Of a stretch of 18,809 nt of DNA, positions 7,585-14,054 are shown piece after piece (position 1 is the first letter of the stretch; each line of letters starts with the position of its first letter). Location of the stretch: contig NZ_CABUIW010000043.1 in the NCBI RefSeq assembly GCF_902491705.1, forward strand, positions 1-18,809, read 5' to 3'. This stretch comes from an uncultured Lactobacillus sp. (GTDB lineage Bacteria > Bacillota > Bacilli > Lactobacillales > Lactobacillaceae). The position numbers and the translations under genes are program-made. The notes beneath the pieces were generated by a model, which made no database searches, was not told the DNA's origin, and saw only the letters and a program-made list of their open reading frames with translations.

Positions 7585-7623
7585 AAAATGCATGAAGTCA
7601 GAATTTAGCTTCATGCATTTTTT
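7585..7623. terminator. Strong bidirectional terminator
   Basis: A 13-bp perfect stem (7585-7597 with 7609-7621, arm aaaatgcatgaag) has an 11-nt loop. It is followed by a T run on the plus strand and by TTTTTATTTTT on the minus strand. It serves the convergent sugar permease and SLAP-like protein genes. Confidence 0.9.
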
Positions 7624-7662
7624 GTATTCACTATGTTAAAAAGTGTGGATATTTATTCTAGA

Positions 7663-8019
7663 TTAGTCCTTAACAACGTCTTTAGTGTTTAACCATTGGC
7701 TGTCGTTAATCTTAACGATCTTCTTGCCGTTAGTCTTCTTTACATCTTTAGCGGTGAAGGTTGAACCCATTGAAACTGTCTTAGAAGTTTTTTGACCTTT
7801 AGCGTTTAAAACAGTAACTTTTTGGTTGTCAGTATCTTTAATAGTAACGAAGATCTTGTCACCCTTCTTGATAGCTGGGCTAGTAGGAGCAGCTTCTGCA
7901 ACACCAAGCTTAGGAGCAGTGAAGCTAGCAGCTTCTGCAGTTCCAGCACTAACACCTAAAACACTCATTGAAACAACTGCCATTGAAACGATCTTAACTA
8001 ATTTCTTTGTGTCTAACAT
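7663..8019 (-). CDS. Small secreted SLAP-like (S-layer domain) protein
   Basis: This 118-residue protein has a clear Sec signal peptide: KK near the N-terminus, a hydrophobic core (residues 8-25) and a TAEA-A cleavage site around residue 30. The mature part (about 88 residues) has a short linker and one domain (about 50-116) resembling the Lactobacillus SLAP wall-binding domain, with a VTVLNAKGQKT strand pair and a final WLNTKDVV. SLAP domains attach proteins to cell-wall polymers, usually in pairs; a single one may bind weakly or form part of an S-layer-associated complex. AGAGG lies 8 nt before the ATG. Calculated charge is basic from many Lys residues, usual for the family. The promoter contains a palindrome that may be an operator. 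Confidence 0.75.
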   Translation of the reverse strand: MLDTKKLVKIVSMAVVSMSVLGVSAGTAEAASFTAPKLGVAEAAPTSPAIKKGDKIFVTIKDTDNQKVTVLNAKGQKTSKTVSMGSTFTAKDVKKTNGKKIVKINDSQWLNTKDVVKD

Positions 8020-8072
8020 AATGAATACCTCTTCTATATCACTTAATTTGTTTTCCTTTTCCTTACACTTTT

Positions 8073-8100
8073 ATTGTATAACATATGTTATTAAATGCAA
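8073..8100 (-). promoter_or_regulatory. SLAP-like gene promoter with internal 14-bp palindrome
   Basis: On the minus strand TTGCAT (8100-8095) and TACAAT (8078-8073) are separated by 16 nt. The spacer and -10 edge are filled by a perfect palindrome ATAACATATGTTAT at 8078-8091, a likely repressor or activator site. An imperfect 11-bp inverted repeat with a 2-nt bulge (8101-8138, arms ggggt/acccc and aattta/taaatt) ends at the -35 hexamer. A second TATAAT lies upstream at 8134-8129, without a good -35. Confidence 0.55.
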
Positions 8101-8138
8101 GGGGTAATTTAAACTTTTTTGAAAATAAATTATACCCC

Positions 8139-8350
8139 GCAAATGTTGCTAGAATAACGTTTGTTGATATTTCTATAACTAAAATCGAATAAATAAAAAA
8201 ACAGATATTTATTATTAAATACCTGTTTTTCTTTAAATAAGCCCTTATTACTATTGACCTCAAGTCCTATTTTAGTTGGAGTTAAAGTCATTGCACAGTG
8301 TTTATTTTACGTCTTTAACTTATTTTTAGCTTTTAACTGAATAAGGGCGA
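8139..8350. other. Gene-free intergenic region with nested inverted repeats
   Basis: No supported gene is present: the only longer reading frame starts with TTG, has no properly spaced ribosome binding site and runs through a terminator hairpin. What it holds is an imperfect dyad at 8140-8163, a terminator at 8197-8230, and two nested inverted repeats: gcccttatt (8241-8249) with aataagggc (8340-8348), and agttaaag (8280-8287) with ctttaact (8313-8320). On the minus strand this structured segment follows the ATPase stop codon and precedes the terminator, so it forms the 3' end of the trp-type operon transcript. Confidence 0.45.
8197..8230. terminator. Terminator of the TrpXYZ-like operon, potentially bidirectional
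   Basis: An 8-bp outer stem (aaaaacag 8197-8204 with ctgttttt 8223-8230) continues, after one mismatch, into a 6-bp inner stem (tattta/taaata) with a 4-nt loop. T runs follow on both strands. It lies 120 nt past the ATPase gene on the minus strand and before the SLAP-like gene promoter, insulating the two units. Confidence 0.7.
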
Positions 8351-9112
8351 TTAATCAGTGAAGTATTGCAGGATATCTTCTTCAGTTAGCTTTTTCTTTT
8401 CGTCACCTTTAACATCTAAGACGATTTTTCCGCTGTTTAAAATAATCATGCGATTGCCGTATTTAATTGCATCTTTTAATTGGTGGGTGATCATGATGCA
8501 GGTCAATTTTTCTTCGCGGACGACTTTGTCAGTTAATTCTAGTAAGTCACGGCTAGTGTTGGGATCAAGGGCTGCAGTATGTTCATCTAAGAGAAGTAGT
8601 TCCGGTTTTTTAATTGTTGCCATTAAGAAACTCAAGGTTTGACGCTGACCACCGGATAAGTTACCTACGAAAGTATTTAGTCGCTCATTAAGCCCGTTAG
8701 GCAGTTGAGCAGTTTCTTTTTCAAATTCCTTCATGTGCTTGTCCAGTCCTCTTAGGTGTAAACCGCGATGCTCACCGCGCTTAGTAGCTAGAAGCAAGTT
8801 TTCGGCAACAGTCATTCTAGGAGCAGTACCCATCTTAGGGTCCTGGAAAACTTGAGCAATATATTTAGCTCGTTTTACTTCAGATAGGGAAGTTAAGTCT
8901 CGTTTTTTTAGTAAAACTCTTCCAGTAGTAGGGAAGATTGATCCATTGATGATGTTTAACAAAGTTGACTTACCAGCACCGTTAGTTCCAAGCAAGGTGA
9001 CAAAATCGCCATCTTCTAATTTTAAATTGACGTTTTTAAGAATTTGCTTTTCTTCGCTGGTGCCTTCATTAACTGTAGTGGTAATATTTTGTAAATCTAA
9101 AATTGTACTCAT
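8351..9112 (-). CDS. trpZ: ABC transporter ATP-binding protein, TrpZ-like
   Basis: This is the ATPase subunit of an amino-acid-type ABC importer. The 253-residue protein has all nucleotide-binding motifs: Walker A GTNGAGKST (42-50), Q-loop Gln90 in AQVFQDP, signature LSGGQ (152-156), Walker B LLLLDEHTAALDP with Asp176 and Glu177, and the switch His210 in MITH. The subfamily is that paired with LivH-like permeases and ABC_sub_bind proteins (TrpXYZ of streptococci). The start ATG overlaps the permease stop by 4 nt (ATGA). It is the last gene of the operon; a structured 3' segment and a terminator follow. The ATPase call is secure; tryptophan as the substrate is inferred from the family and the leader. 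Confidence 0.9.
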   Translation of the reverse strand: MSTILDLQNITTTVNEGTSEEKQILKNVNLKLEDGDFVTLLGTNGAGKSTLLNIINGSIFPTTGRVLLKKRDLTSLSEVKRAKYIAQVFQDPKMGTAPRMTVAENLLLATKRGEHRGLHLRGLDKHMKEFEKETAQLPNGLNERLNTFVGNLSGGQRQTLSFLMATIKKPELLLLDEHTAALDPNTSRDLLELTDKVVREEKLTCIMITHQLKDAIKYGNRMIILNSGKIVLDVKGDEKKKLTEEDILQYFTD

Positions 9113-10008
9113 GGCTTTTGGACCCCTTTCTTCAGTAATTTACGGACATGGAATTTCTTCTCAAATAATGGAAGCATCATGCAGATGGCTAAGATGATGG
9201 CGGAGATGAGCTTGAAGTCGTTGGTGCTGAAACCAAGTTGCAAAACTAGTAATAAGATCAAGCGGTAAATAATACTGCCGATGATGATAGCAATTAGTCG
9301 TGCAGTTAAAGTTAAGTTATTGCCGTAAACGACTTCACCGATAATAATTGCGGCAAGACCGATAACCATTGTACCGATCCCCATGTTAACGTCGGCGTAG
9401 CCACCGTTTTGGGCGATAAGGCCACCGGCTAAACCGATTAAACCATTTGAAAGCATTAAGCCTAAGATCTTCATGTTGTCGGTATTAATGCCAAGTGAGC
9501 GAGCCATTTTTTCATTATCGCCGGTAGCGATGAAGCTTTGACCAAGGTCGGTATTTAAGAAAACGGCTAGTAAAAGAATGATCAAGATAGCAAAGATTAA
9601 ACCAACAATAATAGTAGGGAAGTTGGTAGGCAATTTTTGTAAAATCTCTTCGTTAAGCAAAGTGGCTTTATTAAGCAGACCTACATTTGCCTTGCCCAAG
9701 ATGCGCAAGTTAATTGAATAAATACCAGTCATAGTTAGAATTCCGGCAAGTAAAACTGGAATTTTACCTTTAGTGTAAAGCAGACCAGTAGTTAATCCTG
9801 TGAGCATCCCTCCTAAAAATGAAAGGATGGTAGCAAGCAAAGGATCAACGCCGTGTACTAATGCGCTAACGCAGATTGCGGCACCAAAGGGGAAGGTCCC
9901 TTCAACTGTCATATCGGGAAAGTTCAAAATTCTAAAAGTAAGAAATAGCCCGAGTGCTAAGACTCCCCATAATAGTCCTTGACCAATAGTTGATGTAATA
10001 AGACTCAT
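9109..10008 (-). CDS. trpY: ABC transporter permease, TrpY-like (LivH family)
   Basis: This 299-residue membrane subunit has about eight helices, in the LivH/branched-chain permease fold (BPD_transp_2). An early PDMTVEGTFPFGAAI segment (residues 31-45) and a central GDNEKMARSLGINTDNMKILGL loop (164-185), the coupling region that contacts the ATPase, are both typical of the group that works with ABC_sub_bind proteins. A single permease gene suggests a homodimer. Overlaps with both neighbours are 4 nt (ATGA at each junction), so the three genes are tightly coupled. The C-terminus is basic (KKFHVRKLLKKGVQKP), consistent with a cytosolic end. Confidence 0.9.
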   Translation of the reverse strand: MSLITSTIGQGLLWGVLALGLFLTFRILNFPDMTVEGTFPFGAAICVSALVHGVDPLLATILSFLGGMLTGLTTGLLYTKGKIPVLLAGILTMTGIYSINLRILGKANVGLLNKATLLNEEILQKLPTNFPTIIVGLIFAILIILLLAVFLNTDLGQSFIATGDNEKMARSLGINTDNMKILGLMLSNGLIGLAGGLIAQNGGYADVNMGIGTMVIGLAAIIIGEVVYGNNLTLTARLIAIIIGSIIYRLILLLVLQLGFSTNDFKLISAIILAICMMLPLFEKKFHVRKLLKKGVQKP

Positions 10009-10997
10009 TTGATGATCCGTCCTTTCTTTTGTGCTGCTTTAATTACGCTATTTGGAATATGAATGTTTAATTCTTCAGCTGCTTTTTGATTAATTACTGT
10101 TTCATAGCTGGTAACTCGTTTAACAGGAGTATTGGCAGGATTTTTACCCTTCAAGATTTGTCCGGCCATTTGTCCAGTTAAAACTCCCATATCGAATTGG
10201 CTGACACATCTAGTGGCAAGTCCACCTGACTTAACCATGGTGTCGGCGGCTGGGAAGACTGGGATTTTTGCTTCGTTGGTGGCCTTAAGCAAGGTGGCGA
10301 TTCCTGATGCTACAGTGTTGTCGGTAGGAACATACACAGCTTGAACTTTGCCTGCCATAGTTTGGGCAACTTGTTCAATGTCATTGGTAGAAGTGATGGT
10401 GTATGGGCGAACTGTGAGGCCTTGCTTTTCTGCTAGATCCTTGAATTCTCGATATTCGGAAGCAGAAGAATCATCGCTTGAGGTGTAGATAACGCCGATA
10501 GTCTTTGCTTGAGGCAAAATTGTTCTCAATAGTTTTAATTGAGCAGGAATTGGTTGGCGATCTTGTACTCCAGTAATTTTGCCAGAGGGATGATCGAGGC
10601 TCTTAACTAAGTGAGCACCGATTGGATCGCTGACAGCACCCATGATTACGGGTGTATCGCCTGATTCGTTAGCCAAGGATTGAACAGCTGGCGTAGCGAT
10701 TCCGATTGCGACAGCCGCATTTTCTTGGTTAAAGCGATCGCTCATTGATTTCAAATTACTCTGATCGCCTTGGGCATTTTGAAAATCGATTTTGATGTTT
10801 TTGCCTTCTTTATAGCCCTCATCTTCAAGTCCCTTGATAATTCCGTGGTGGATTTGATCAAGAGCTGGGTGACTCATAGTTTGTAGAATGCCCACGACTT
10901 GTTGCTTTTGTTCATTATTTTGTTTATTGGTTTCAAATACAAAAGCAACAATTAAAAAAGAAAATAGGGCAATGATTGTTCCAATTAATCTTTTCAT
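10005..10997 (-). CDS. trpX: ABC transporter substrate-binding protein, TrpX-like
   Basis: A 330-residue protein of the ABC_sub_bind family (PF04392), which includes streptococcal TrpX. After the N-terminus it has VVGILQTMSHPALDQIHHGI (about 34-53), the VAIGIATPAVQSLAN and PVIMGAVSDPIGAHLV stretches of lobe 1, and the IGVIYTSSDDSSASEY and AVYVPTDNTVASGI stretches of lobe 2. The N-terminus is a hydrophobic helix (about 4-20) without a lipobox cysteine, so it seems held by an uncleaved membrane anchor or secreted rather than lipidated. I chose the ATG at 10997, with AGGAG 7 nt upstream; an earlier in-frame ATG at 11027 lies inside a terminator hairpin and has no ribosome binding site. The leader upstream carries a Trp-containing peptide, in keeping with a tryptophan role. 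Confidence 0.85.
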   Translation of the reverse strand: MKRLIGTIIALFSFLIVAFVFETNKQNNEQKQQVVGILQTMSHPALDQIHHGIIKGLEDEGYKEGKNIKIDFQNAQGDQSNLKSMSDRFNQENAAVAIGIATPAVQSLANESGDTPVIMGAVSDPIGAHLVKSLDHPSGKITGVQDRQPIPAQLKLLRTILPQAKTIGVIYTSSDDSSASEYREFKDLAEKQGLTVRPYTITSTNDIEQVAQTMAGKVQAVYVPTDNTVASGIATLLKATNEAKIPVFPAADTMVKSGGLATRCVSQFDMGVLTGQMAGQILKGKNPANTPVKRVTSYETVINQKAAEELNIHIPNSVIKAAQKKGRIIK

Positions 10998-11015
10998 AAA
11001 CTTACTCCTAGCAAT

Positions 11016-11049
11016 AAAAAAGGACATTTCCTTTTAGCGGGAAATGTCC
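11016..11049 (-). terminator. Leader terminator directly before trpX (attenuator)
   Basis: A 10-bp stem (11022-11031 with 11040-11049, arm ggacatttcc) with an 8-nt loop is followed on the minus strand by TTTTTT (11021-11016). The trpX ribosome binding site begins only about 7 nt later, and no promoter fits between, so trpX expression must depend on readthrough. That is the geometry of a transcription attenuator. Confidence 0.8.
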
Positions 11050-11057
11050 AAAACAAA

Positions 11058-11086
11058 ACCCGCACGTTTATTAAATCCGTGCGGGT
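11058..11086. terminator. First leader terminator-like hairpin
   Basis: A GC-rich 9-bp stem (11058-11066 with 11078-11086, arm acccgcacg) with an 11-nt loop. On the minus strand it is followed by TTTTGTTTT, and on the plus strand by CACTTTTTTT, so it may stop transcription both ways. It precedes the second leader terminator by about 8 nt, giving a tandem pair. Confidence 0.7.
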
Positions 11087-11108
11087 CACTTTTTTTCATG
11101 AAGATTTA

Positions 11109-11177
11109 CCAGCACAGATGCGAAATATATGAGTCGCATCTGTGCTATTAAGCGTGCAGAAACAACTCTAGTGCTGG
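11109..11177 (-). promoter_or_regulatory. Leader hairpin with competing pairing segments
   Basis: A 13-bp perfect stem (11111-11123 with 11134-11146, arm agcacagatgcga) has a 10-nt loop and no T run, so it is not a terminator. Its 3' arm on the minus strand ends GTGCTGG (11115-11109), which is also complementary to CCAGCAC (11177-11171), the last two sense codons of the leader peptide. The same segment pairs, with one mismatch, with CCCGCAC (11085-11079), the 5' arm of the first terminator. These exclusive pairings are what an attenuator would use; they are not proven. Confidence 0.55.
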
Positions 11178-11212
11178 AATTGCCAACGATTGATTACTAC
11201 ATTCTTAAACAT
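11168..11212 (-). CDS. Predicted 14-residue leader peptide with a Trp codon
   Basis: The minus-strand ORF starts at ATG 11212 and encodes MFKNVVINRWQFQH followed by TAG. Its ribosome binding site AAAGGAAG (11227-11220) is 7 nt upstream, and it begins about 30 nt after the predicted transcription start. One Trp codon (11185-11183) lies five codons before the stop. It is immediately followed by three hairpins, two of them terminator-like, and then trpX. Position, ribosome binding site and content fit a regulatory leader peptide sensing tryptophan or Trp-tRNA; only one Trp codon is unusual for classical attenuation. It is too short to test by codon bias. Confidence 0.6.
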   Translation of the reverse strand: MFKNVVINRWQFQH

Positions 11213-11249
11213 GATAAATCTTCCTTTCATTCAAATACTTGTTGTCACA

Positions 11250-11278
11250 ATTTTAATTAGTTATTAAGAATATGTCAA
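11250..11278 (-). promoter_or_regulatory. Promoter of the TrpXYZ-like operon
   Basis: On the minus strand a perfect TTGACA (11278-11273) and TAAAAT (11255-11250, five of six) are separated by exactly 17 nt. Transcription should start near 11243, leaving a leader of about 245 nt before trpX. It lies back to back with the promoter of the 55-residue membrane protein. Confidence 0.8.
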
Positions 11279-11323
11279 TTATTTTTTTGTGGGAATTGAT
11301 TAAAAATAAGGTTGAATATTACG

Positions 11324-11332
11324 TGATATAAT
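11324..11332 (+). promoter_or_regulatory. Extended -10 promoter for the 55-residue membrane protein
   Basis: TGATATAAT is a perfect extended -10 element (TG-N-TATAAT). No convincing -35 hexamer is at 17 nt, which extended -10 promoters do not need. It lies about 50 nt before the ATG at 11383. Confidence 0.55.
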
Positions 11333-11382
11333 TGAGAATAATTTTTTGAAAGCAGTATAAAAAATAATTAGAGGGATGCAAG

Positions 11383-11550
11383 ATGAAAGAAAAACTAAAA
11401 TCTATTATCAAATTAGGCGATTTTTGGCTTCTAGTGTTAACGATTATCCTTCTTGGTGTTTTCATAGCAACTAAAGATGTGTGGGGTATTGTACTTGCAA
11501 TTATATTTTGTATCCGCATCCCTTATGTAATTTATAAAGAATTTAAGTGA
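11383..11550 (+). CDS. Small membrane protein (55 residues), function unknown
   Basis: The ORF encodes a 55-residue protein starting MKEKLKSIIKLGDFWLLV. It has two hydrophobic segments (about 13-28 and 33-48) separated by a short TKDVWG turn, and basic residues at both ends (…IYKEFK). GAGGG at 11371-11375 is 7 nt before the ATG, and an extended -10 promoter lies upstream, which together support a real gene despite its length. An overlapping minus-strand frame lacks a ribosome binding site. It ends just before the surface-protein remnant. I do not recognise the family; two-helix proteins like this may act in membranes as regulators, toxins or stress proteins, and none of these is indicated here. 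Confidence 0.6.
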   Translation: MKEKLKSIIKLGDFWLLVLTIILLGVFIATKDVWGIVLAIIFCIRIPYVIYKEFK

Positions 11551-11561
11551 AAATAAAGCTG

Positions 11562-11731
11562 AGTTATTCTACCATTTAGTTGCTAAAAGCTTTTCTACCA
11601 CATCGTCAGAAGGCAAAAAATTAACAGTTTCTGATGCTTATGTTAAGGCAAGTGACATGAAGTACTTTAATGGTTTGAAGCTTAAGCCAAGTAATACTCC
11701 AGCAGAAGCTAAAGCAGCTGCTCAAAAATAA
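11562..11731 (+). pseudogene. C-terminal remnant of a surface/secreted protein gene
   Basis: The frame ending at TAA 11729-11731 is open from about 11534 but has no start codon with a ribosome binding site. Its last about 55 residues read as the end of an exported protein: AELFYHLVAKSF, then a low-complexity STTSSEGKKLTV, then YVKASDMKYFNGLKLKPSN and an Ala/Lys-rich tail (TPAEAKAAAQK). This looks like the end of a Lactobacillus SLAP-type surface protein. The remainder of such a gene is absent upstream, where the 55-residue membrane protein gene lies instead, so it is a decayed 5'-truncated copy. A terminator follows directly. The parent family is inferred by eye only. Confidence 0.55.
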
Positions 11732-11752
11732 TTGAATATATTTGAATAGACA

Positions 11753-11794
11753 AAAAATGCTGAAATTAGGATTTAACCTTTTTTCAGCATTTTT
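11753..11794. terminator. Bidirectional terminator
   Basis: A 13-bp perfect stem (11753-11765 with 11782-11794, arm aaaaatgctgaaa) has a 16-nt loop with a possible inner AGG/CCT pair. A and T runs at the ends give U tracts in both directions. It lies between the surface-protein remnant and the convergent MFS gene. Confidence 0.8.
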
Positions 11795-11824
11795 TATCAA
11801 AGAAGTTAAACATTGCTGTATTAA

Positions 11825-13099
11825 TTAGTCACTAACTTTTGCAGCTACTGTAACTTCTGTTTGTGTTTTTTTAACTTTGATGCTCATTCTTAATGTTACG
11901 AATAAAACCATCGCTTCTACGGCAAGTAATGCGATCAAAGCAAATCTAACATCACTTGCACCTGAGATTGTAGTGAAGATAGTAGTCATAACAGGTGAAG
12001 CTACCATTACACAAGTATTAAGCATGCCAATTGTTGAAGCTAAAATCTTACGTTCAACAGTGTTAACCAGCCATTGAGATAACTTGATAGAAGTGATGCT
12101 GGCAGCTGCTGCTAAAAGGAAGAAGAATGGTAATAAAACGTAGATATGTGCGGTAAGTGCTGCAAGAGTGGTCAATAAGCTAAGACCACAGGCAACAATA
12201 GTCATTGTGAAAGCTGATACCTTCTTGAATAATTGAGGACCAAACATACTTCCTAATGCGGCACCGCAACTAACTAAAACACCTAATACAGCCATAGTGA
12301 AACTGTAATTACTGATTAACATAGTTGATTTGTGTCCTGCCATAACGATTGGGATTAAGGCACTCATTGCACCTAATACACCATTGATAAGAGAAAGAAC
12401 ACCGATGATTGTTAACAAGCCTGGTGCCTTCTTAGCTTGCGCATATGAAGACTTCATTGTTGCAACGAATTTTTGATCGTTAACTTCTTTAGGTTCTAGA
12501 TCATTACCATTCTTTTTGTGTTTTAAGCCAACACTAGCGTAGAGAAGACCTGCTGCTAAGAATGTAAATGCGTTAACAAATGCCAAGTTTGAGTATGACA
12601 TAAACAAAAGTAAGCCTGAACCAACAAATTGAGCAATCATGTTGATGACTTCTGATACACCACTAGTGAATCCTTCAGCTTCACCGAATTCTTCTTTGCC
12701 AACGATGTCCGCAATTAATGGAGATACCAAACCACTTGAGTAAGAACCGAAAGTGTCTGAGAAGAAATTGATTACAACAACTGCAAGAACTAAGGTCCAA
12801 TCTGAAACTTTAGCTACAAATAAGAATCCAACAATTGCGTAGAGAACAAATCTTACTACAGCCATTAAGAAGATATTTCTGAACTTGTTGTGAGTTCTGT
12901 CTGCTAAGTAACCAGAGAAAATCTTGAAGAGGCTAGGGATTGATTCTGAGATTGCGATTAAAGACAAAGCAAGTGAGTAATTATGTAATTTACTTGCGTA
13001 AGTCATAAATGCTAAGTAAAAAAGGATATCACCGGTTCCTGAAAGGAAACTAGCAATTGAAAATCTTCTGTAGTCTTTGTTTTTCAAAAATACGTTCAT
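11825..13099 (-). CDS. MFS transporter, probable exporter
   Basis: This is a 424-residue major facilitator protein with about 12 helices. The loop between helices 2 and 3 holds motif A (GYLADRTHNKF, 63-73). A charged central loop (about 193-212, KHKKNGNDLEPKEVNDQKF) separates the two six-helix halves. The layout is that of the MFS_3/EntS-like group of drug or metabolite exporters, but the substrate is not evident. AAAGGAG lies 9 nt before the ATG. The gene is divergent from the two Rgg-type regulators, 96 nt apart, so it is the most likely regulatory target of one or both. No leader peptide or resistance signature is seen. Confidence 0.8.
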   Translation of the reverse strand: MNVFLKNKDYRRFSIASFLSGTGDILFYLAFMTYASKLHNYSLALSLIAISESIPSLFKIFSGYLADRTHNKFRNIFLMAVVRFVLYAIVGFLFVAKVSDWTLVLAVVVINFFSDTFGSYSSGLVSPLIADIVGKEEFGEAEGFTSGVSEVINMIAQFVGSGLLLFMSYSNLAFVNAFTFLAAGLLYASVGLKHKKNGNDLEPKEVNDQKFVATMKSSYAQAKKAPGLLTIIGVLSLINGVLGAMSALIPIVMAGHKSTMLISNYSFTMAVLGVLVSCGAALGSMFGPQLFKKVSAFTMTIVACGLSLLTTLAALTAHIYVLLPFFFLLAAAASITSIKLSQWLVNTVERKILASTIGMLNTCVMVASPVMTTIFTTISGASDVRFALIALLAVEAMVLFVTLRMSIKVKKTQTEVTVAAKVSD

Positions 13100-13124
13100 A
13101 ATGTTTAACTCCTTTGTTTTAATG

Positions 13125-13153
13125 TTGATTTAATCTTAGCAAGGAATTAAAAT
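13125..13153 (+). promoter_or_regulatory. Promoter of the rgg pair
   Basis: TTGATT (13125-13130) and TAAAAT (13148-13153) are separated by 17 nt, four and five matches to the consensus. The 5' leader would be about 36 nt. The region also contains an AT-rich tract (13148-13172) that could hold a regulator site shared with the divergent MFS gene, but I see no clear dyad. Confidence 0.5.
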
Positions 13154-13195
13154 AATTTTTAAAATTTTCGTATTTGAACATTGGAAGGGGAAAAT

Positions 13196-14047
13196 ATGAC
13201 TATTGGAGAATTATTGAAGCAAGAAAGGATCCAAAAGGGATTAACACAAAAGCAATTTTCAGATGGGATAATCAGTACTTCTTACTATTCAAAAGTCGAA
13301 AAGAATGGCCATAGAATTACCGCAGAAGATTTAATTGCAGTTTTAGAACATAACAATATTCCCCTTTGGTCTTTTTTGAAACAATTAAGTTTAAAAAGCG
13401 AGCTGCAACATTCTAAAAACTTGTATGTAGAAGATGCCGCAATGAATGCTTACTATCAATCAGATAGAAAACAATTAGAAAATTTGAAAAAGCAAATTGA
13501 AGCTGAGGATGTTCTTGATAAAGAAGAACTGTCTTTGTTAATTGATGGCTGGATAGAATGTATGAAAGATGATGACGAAGAGCCTGATCTTCAATTAAGG
13601 GAAAATCTAAAAAATAAAATTTTTGATCTTCCATCTATGAACTTGAATAAACTTACTCTCTTTTGTAATTTCATGGAATTTTATGATTTAGATACTGACA
13701 TGTTTATAGCTAAGCAAGCGATCAATAAACATATTGACAGTAAAGAAATTGATATCCAAGAAGCTTTGTTAAGCATAATAAGTAATTTGCTGTATTTATC
13801 TATTAAAGAAAATAATTATGCTTATACTGATTATTTATTGCAGAATGCCGATCAAATTTCTATGAAGCCTAGATTGTTCTTAGAAAAAGGTCTTATTTCT
13901 CTTTACAGCAATTTAATTAAGTATCATTTTGAAGGAAAGCAAGAATATCTAGATAAATGTAACGGGATTGTTCAAGGCATTAAGTTAATGGGTATGGCTG
14001 AATATAGCCAGGTATTAGAACAAGTAATACAGAAATATACAAAGTAG
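13196..14047 (+). CDS. Rgg/GadR/MutR-family transcriptional regulator, first copy
   Basis: A 283-residue regulator with an N-terminal XRE-type helix-turn-helix (residues 4-60; RIQKGLTQKQFSDGIISTSYYSKVEKNGHRI is the DNA-binding part, with the SxxYxSKVEK recognition helix of Rgg proteins). The rest (about 70-283) is all-helical, like the peptide-binding repeat domain of Rgg proteins. Such proteins sense short peptides or act as stand-alone activators. The ATG at 13196 is chosen because its product aligns with the paralogue's MTIGELL; the earlier TTG (13181) lies ahead of the AAGGGG ribosome binding site. It is followed 7 nt later by a close paralogue, so they are probably one operon. No SHP-type peptide gene is visible nearby. 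Confidence 0.83.
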   Translation: MTIGELLKQERIQKGLTQKQFSDGIISTSYYSKVEKNGHRITAEDLIAVLEHNNIPLWSFLKQLSLKSELQHSKNLYVEDAAMNAYYQSDRKQLENLKKQIEAEDVLDKEELSLLIDGWIECMKDDDEEPDLQLRENLKNKIFDLPSMNLNKLTLFCNFMEFYDLDTDMFIAKQAINKHIDSKEIDIQEALLSIISNLLYLSIKENNYAYTDYLLQNADQISMKPRLFLEKGLISLYSNLIKYHFEGKQEYLDKCNGIVQGIKLMGMAEYSQVLEQVIQKYTK

Positions 14048-14054
14048 GGATAAT

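Noticed and set aside
8063..8263. A 66-codon minus-strand frame upstream of the SLAP-like gene
   Set aside because: It starts with TTG, has an AGGA only one base away, and runs through a terminator hairpin and the SLAP promoter elements.
11028..11243. T-box leader for the TrpXYZ-like operon
   Set aside because: No TGGNACC-type T-box sequence precedes either terminator, and the region is short for a stem I plus antiterminator; the peptide and hairpin pattern fits better. A covariance search would settle it.
11319..11519. A 66-codon minus-strand frame opposite the 55-residue membrane protein
   Set aside because: It overlaps an extended -10 promoter and a plus-strand gene with a good ribosome binding site, and shows no domain or ribosome binding site of its own.
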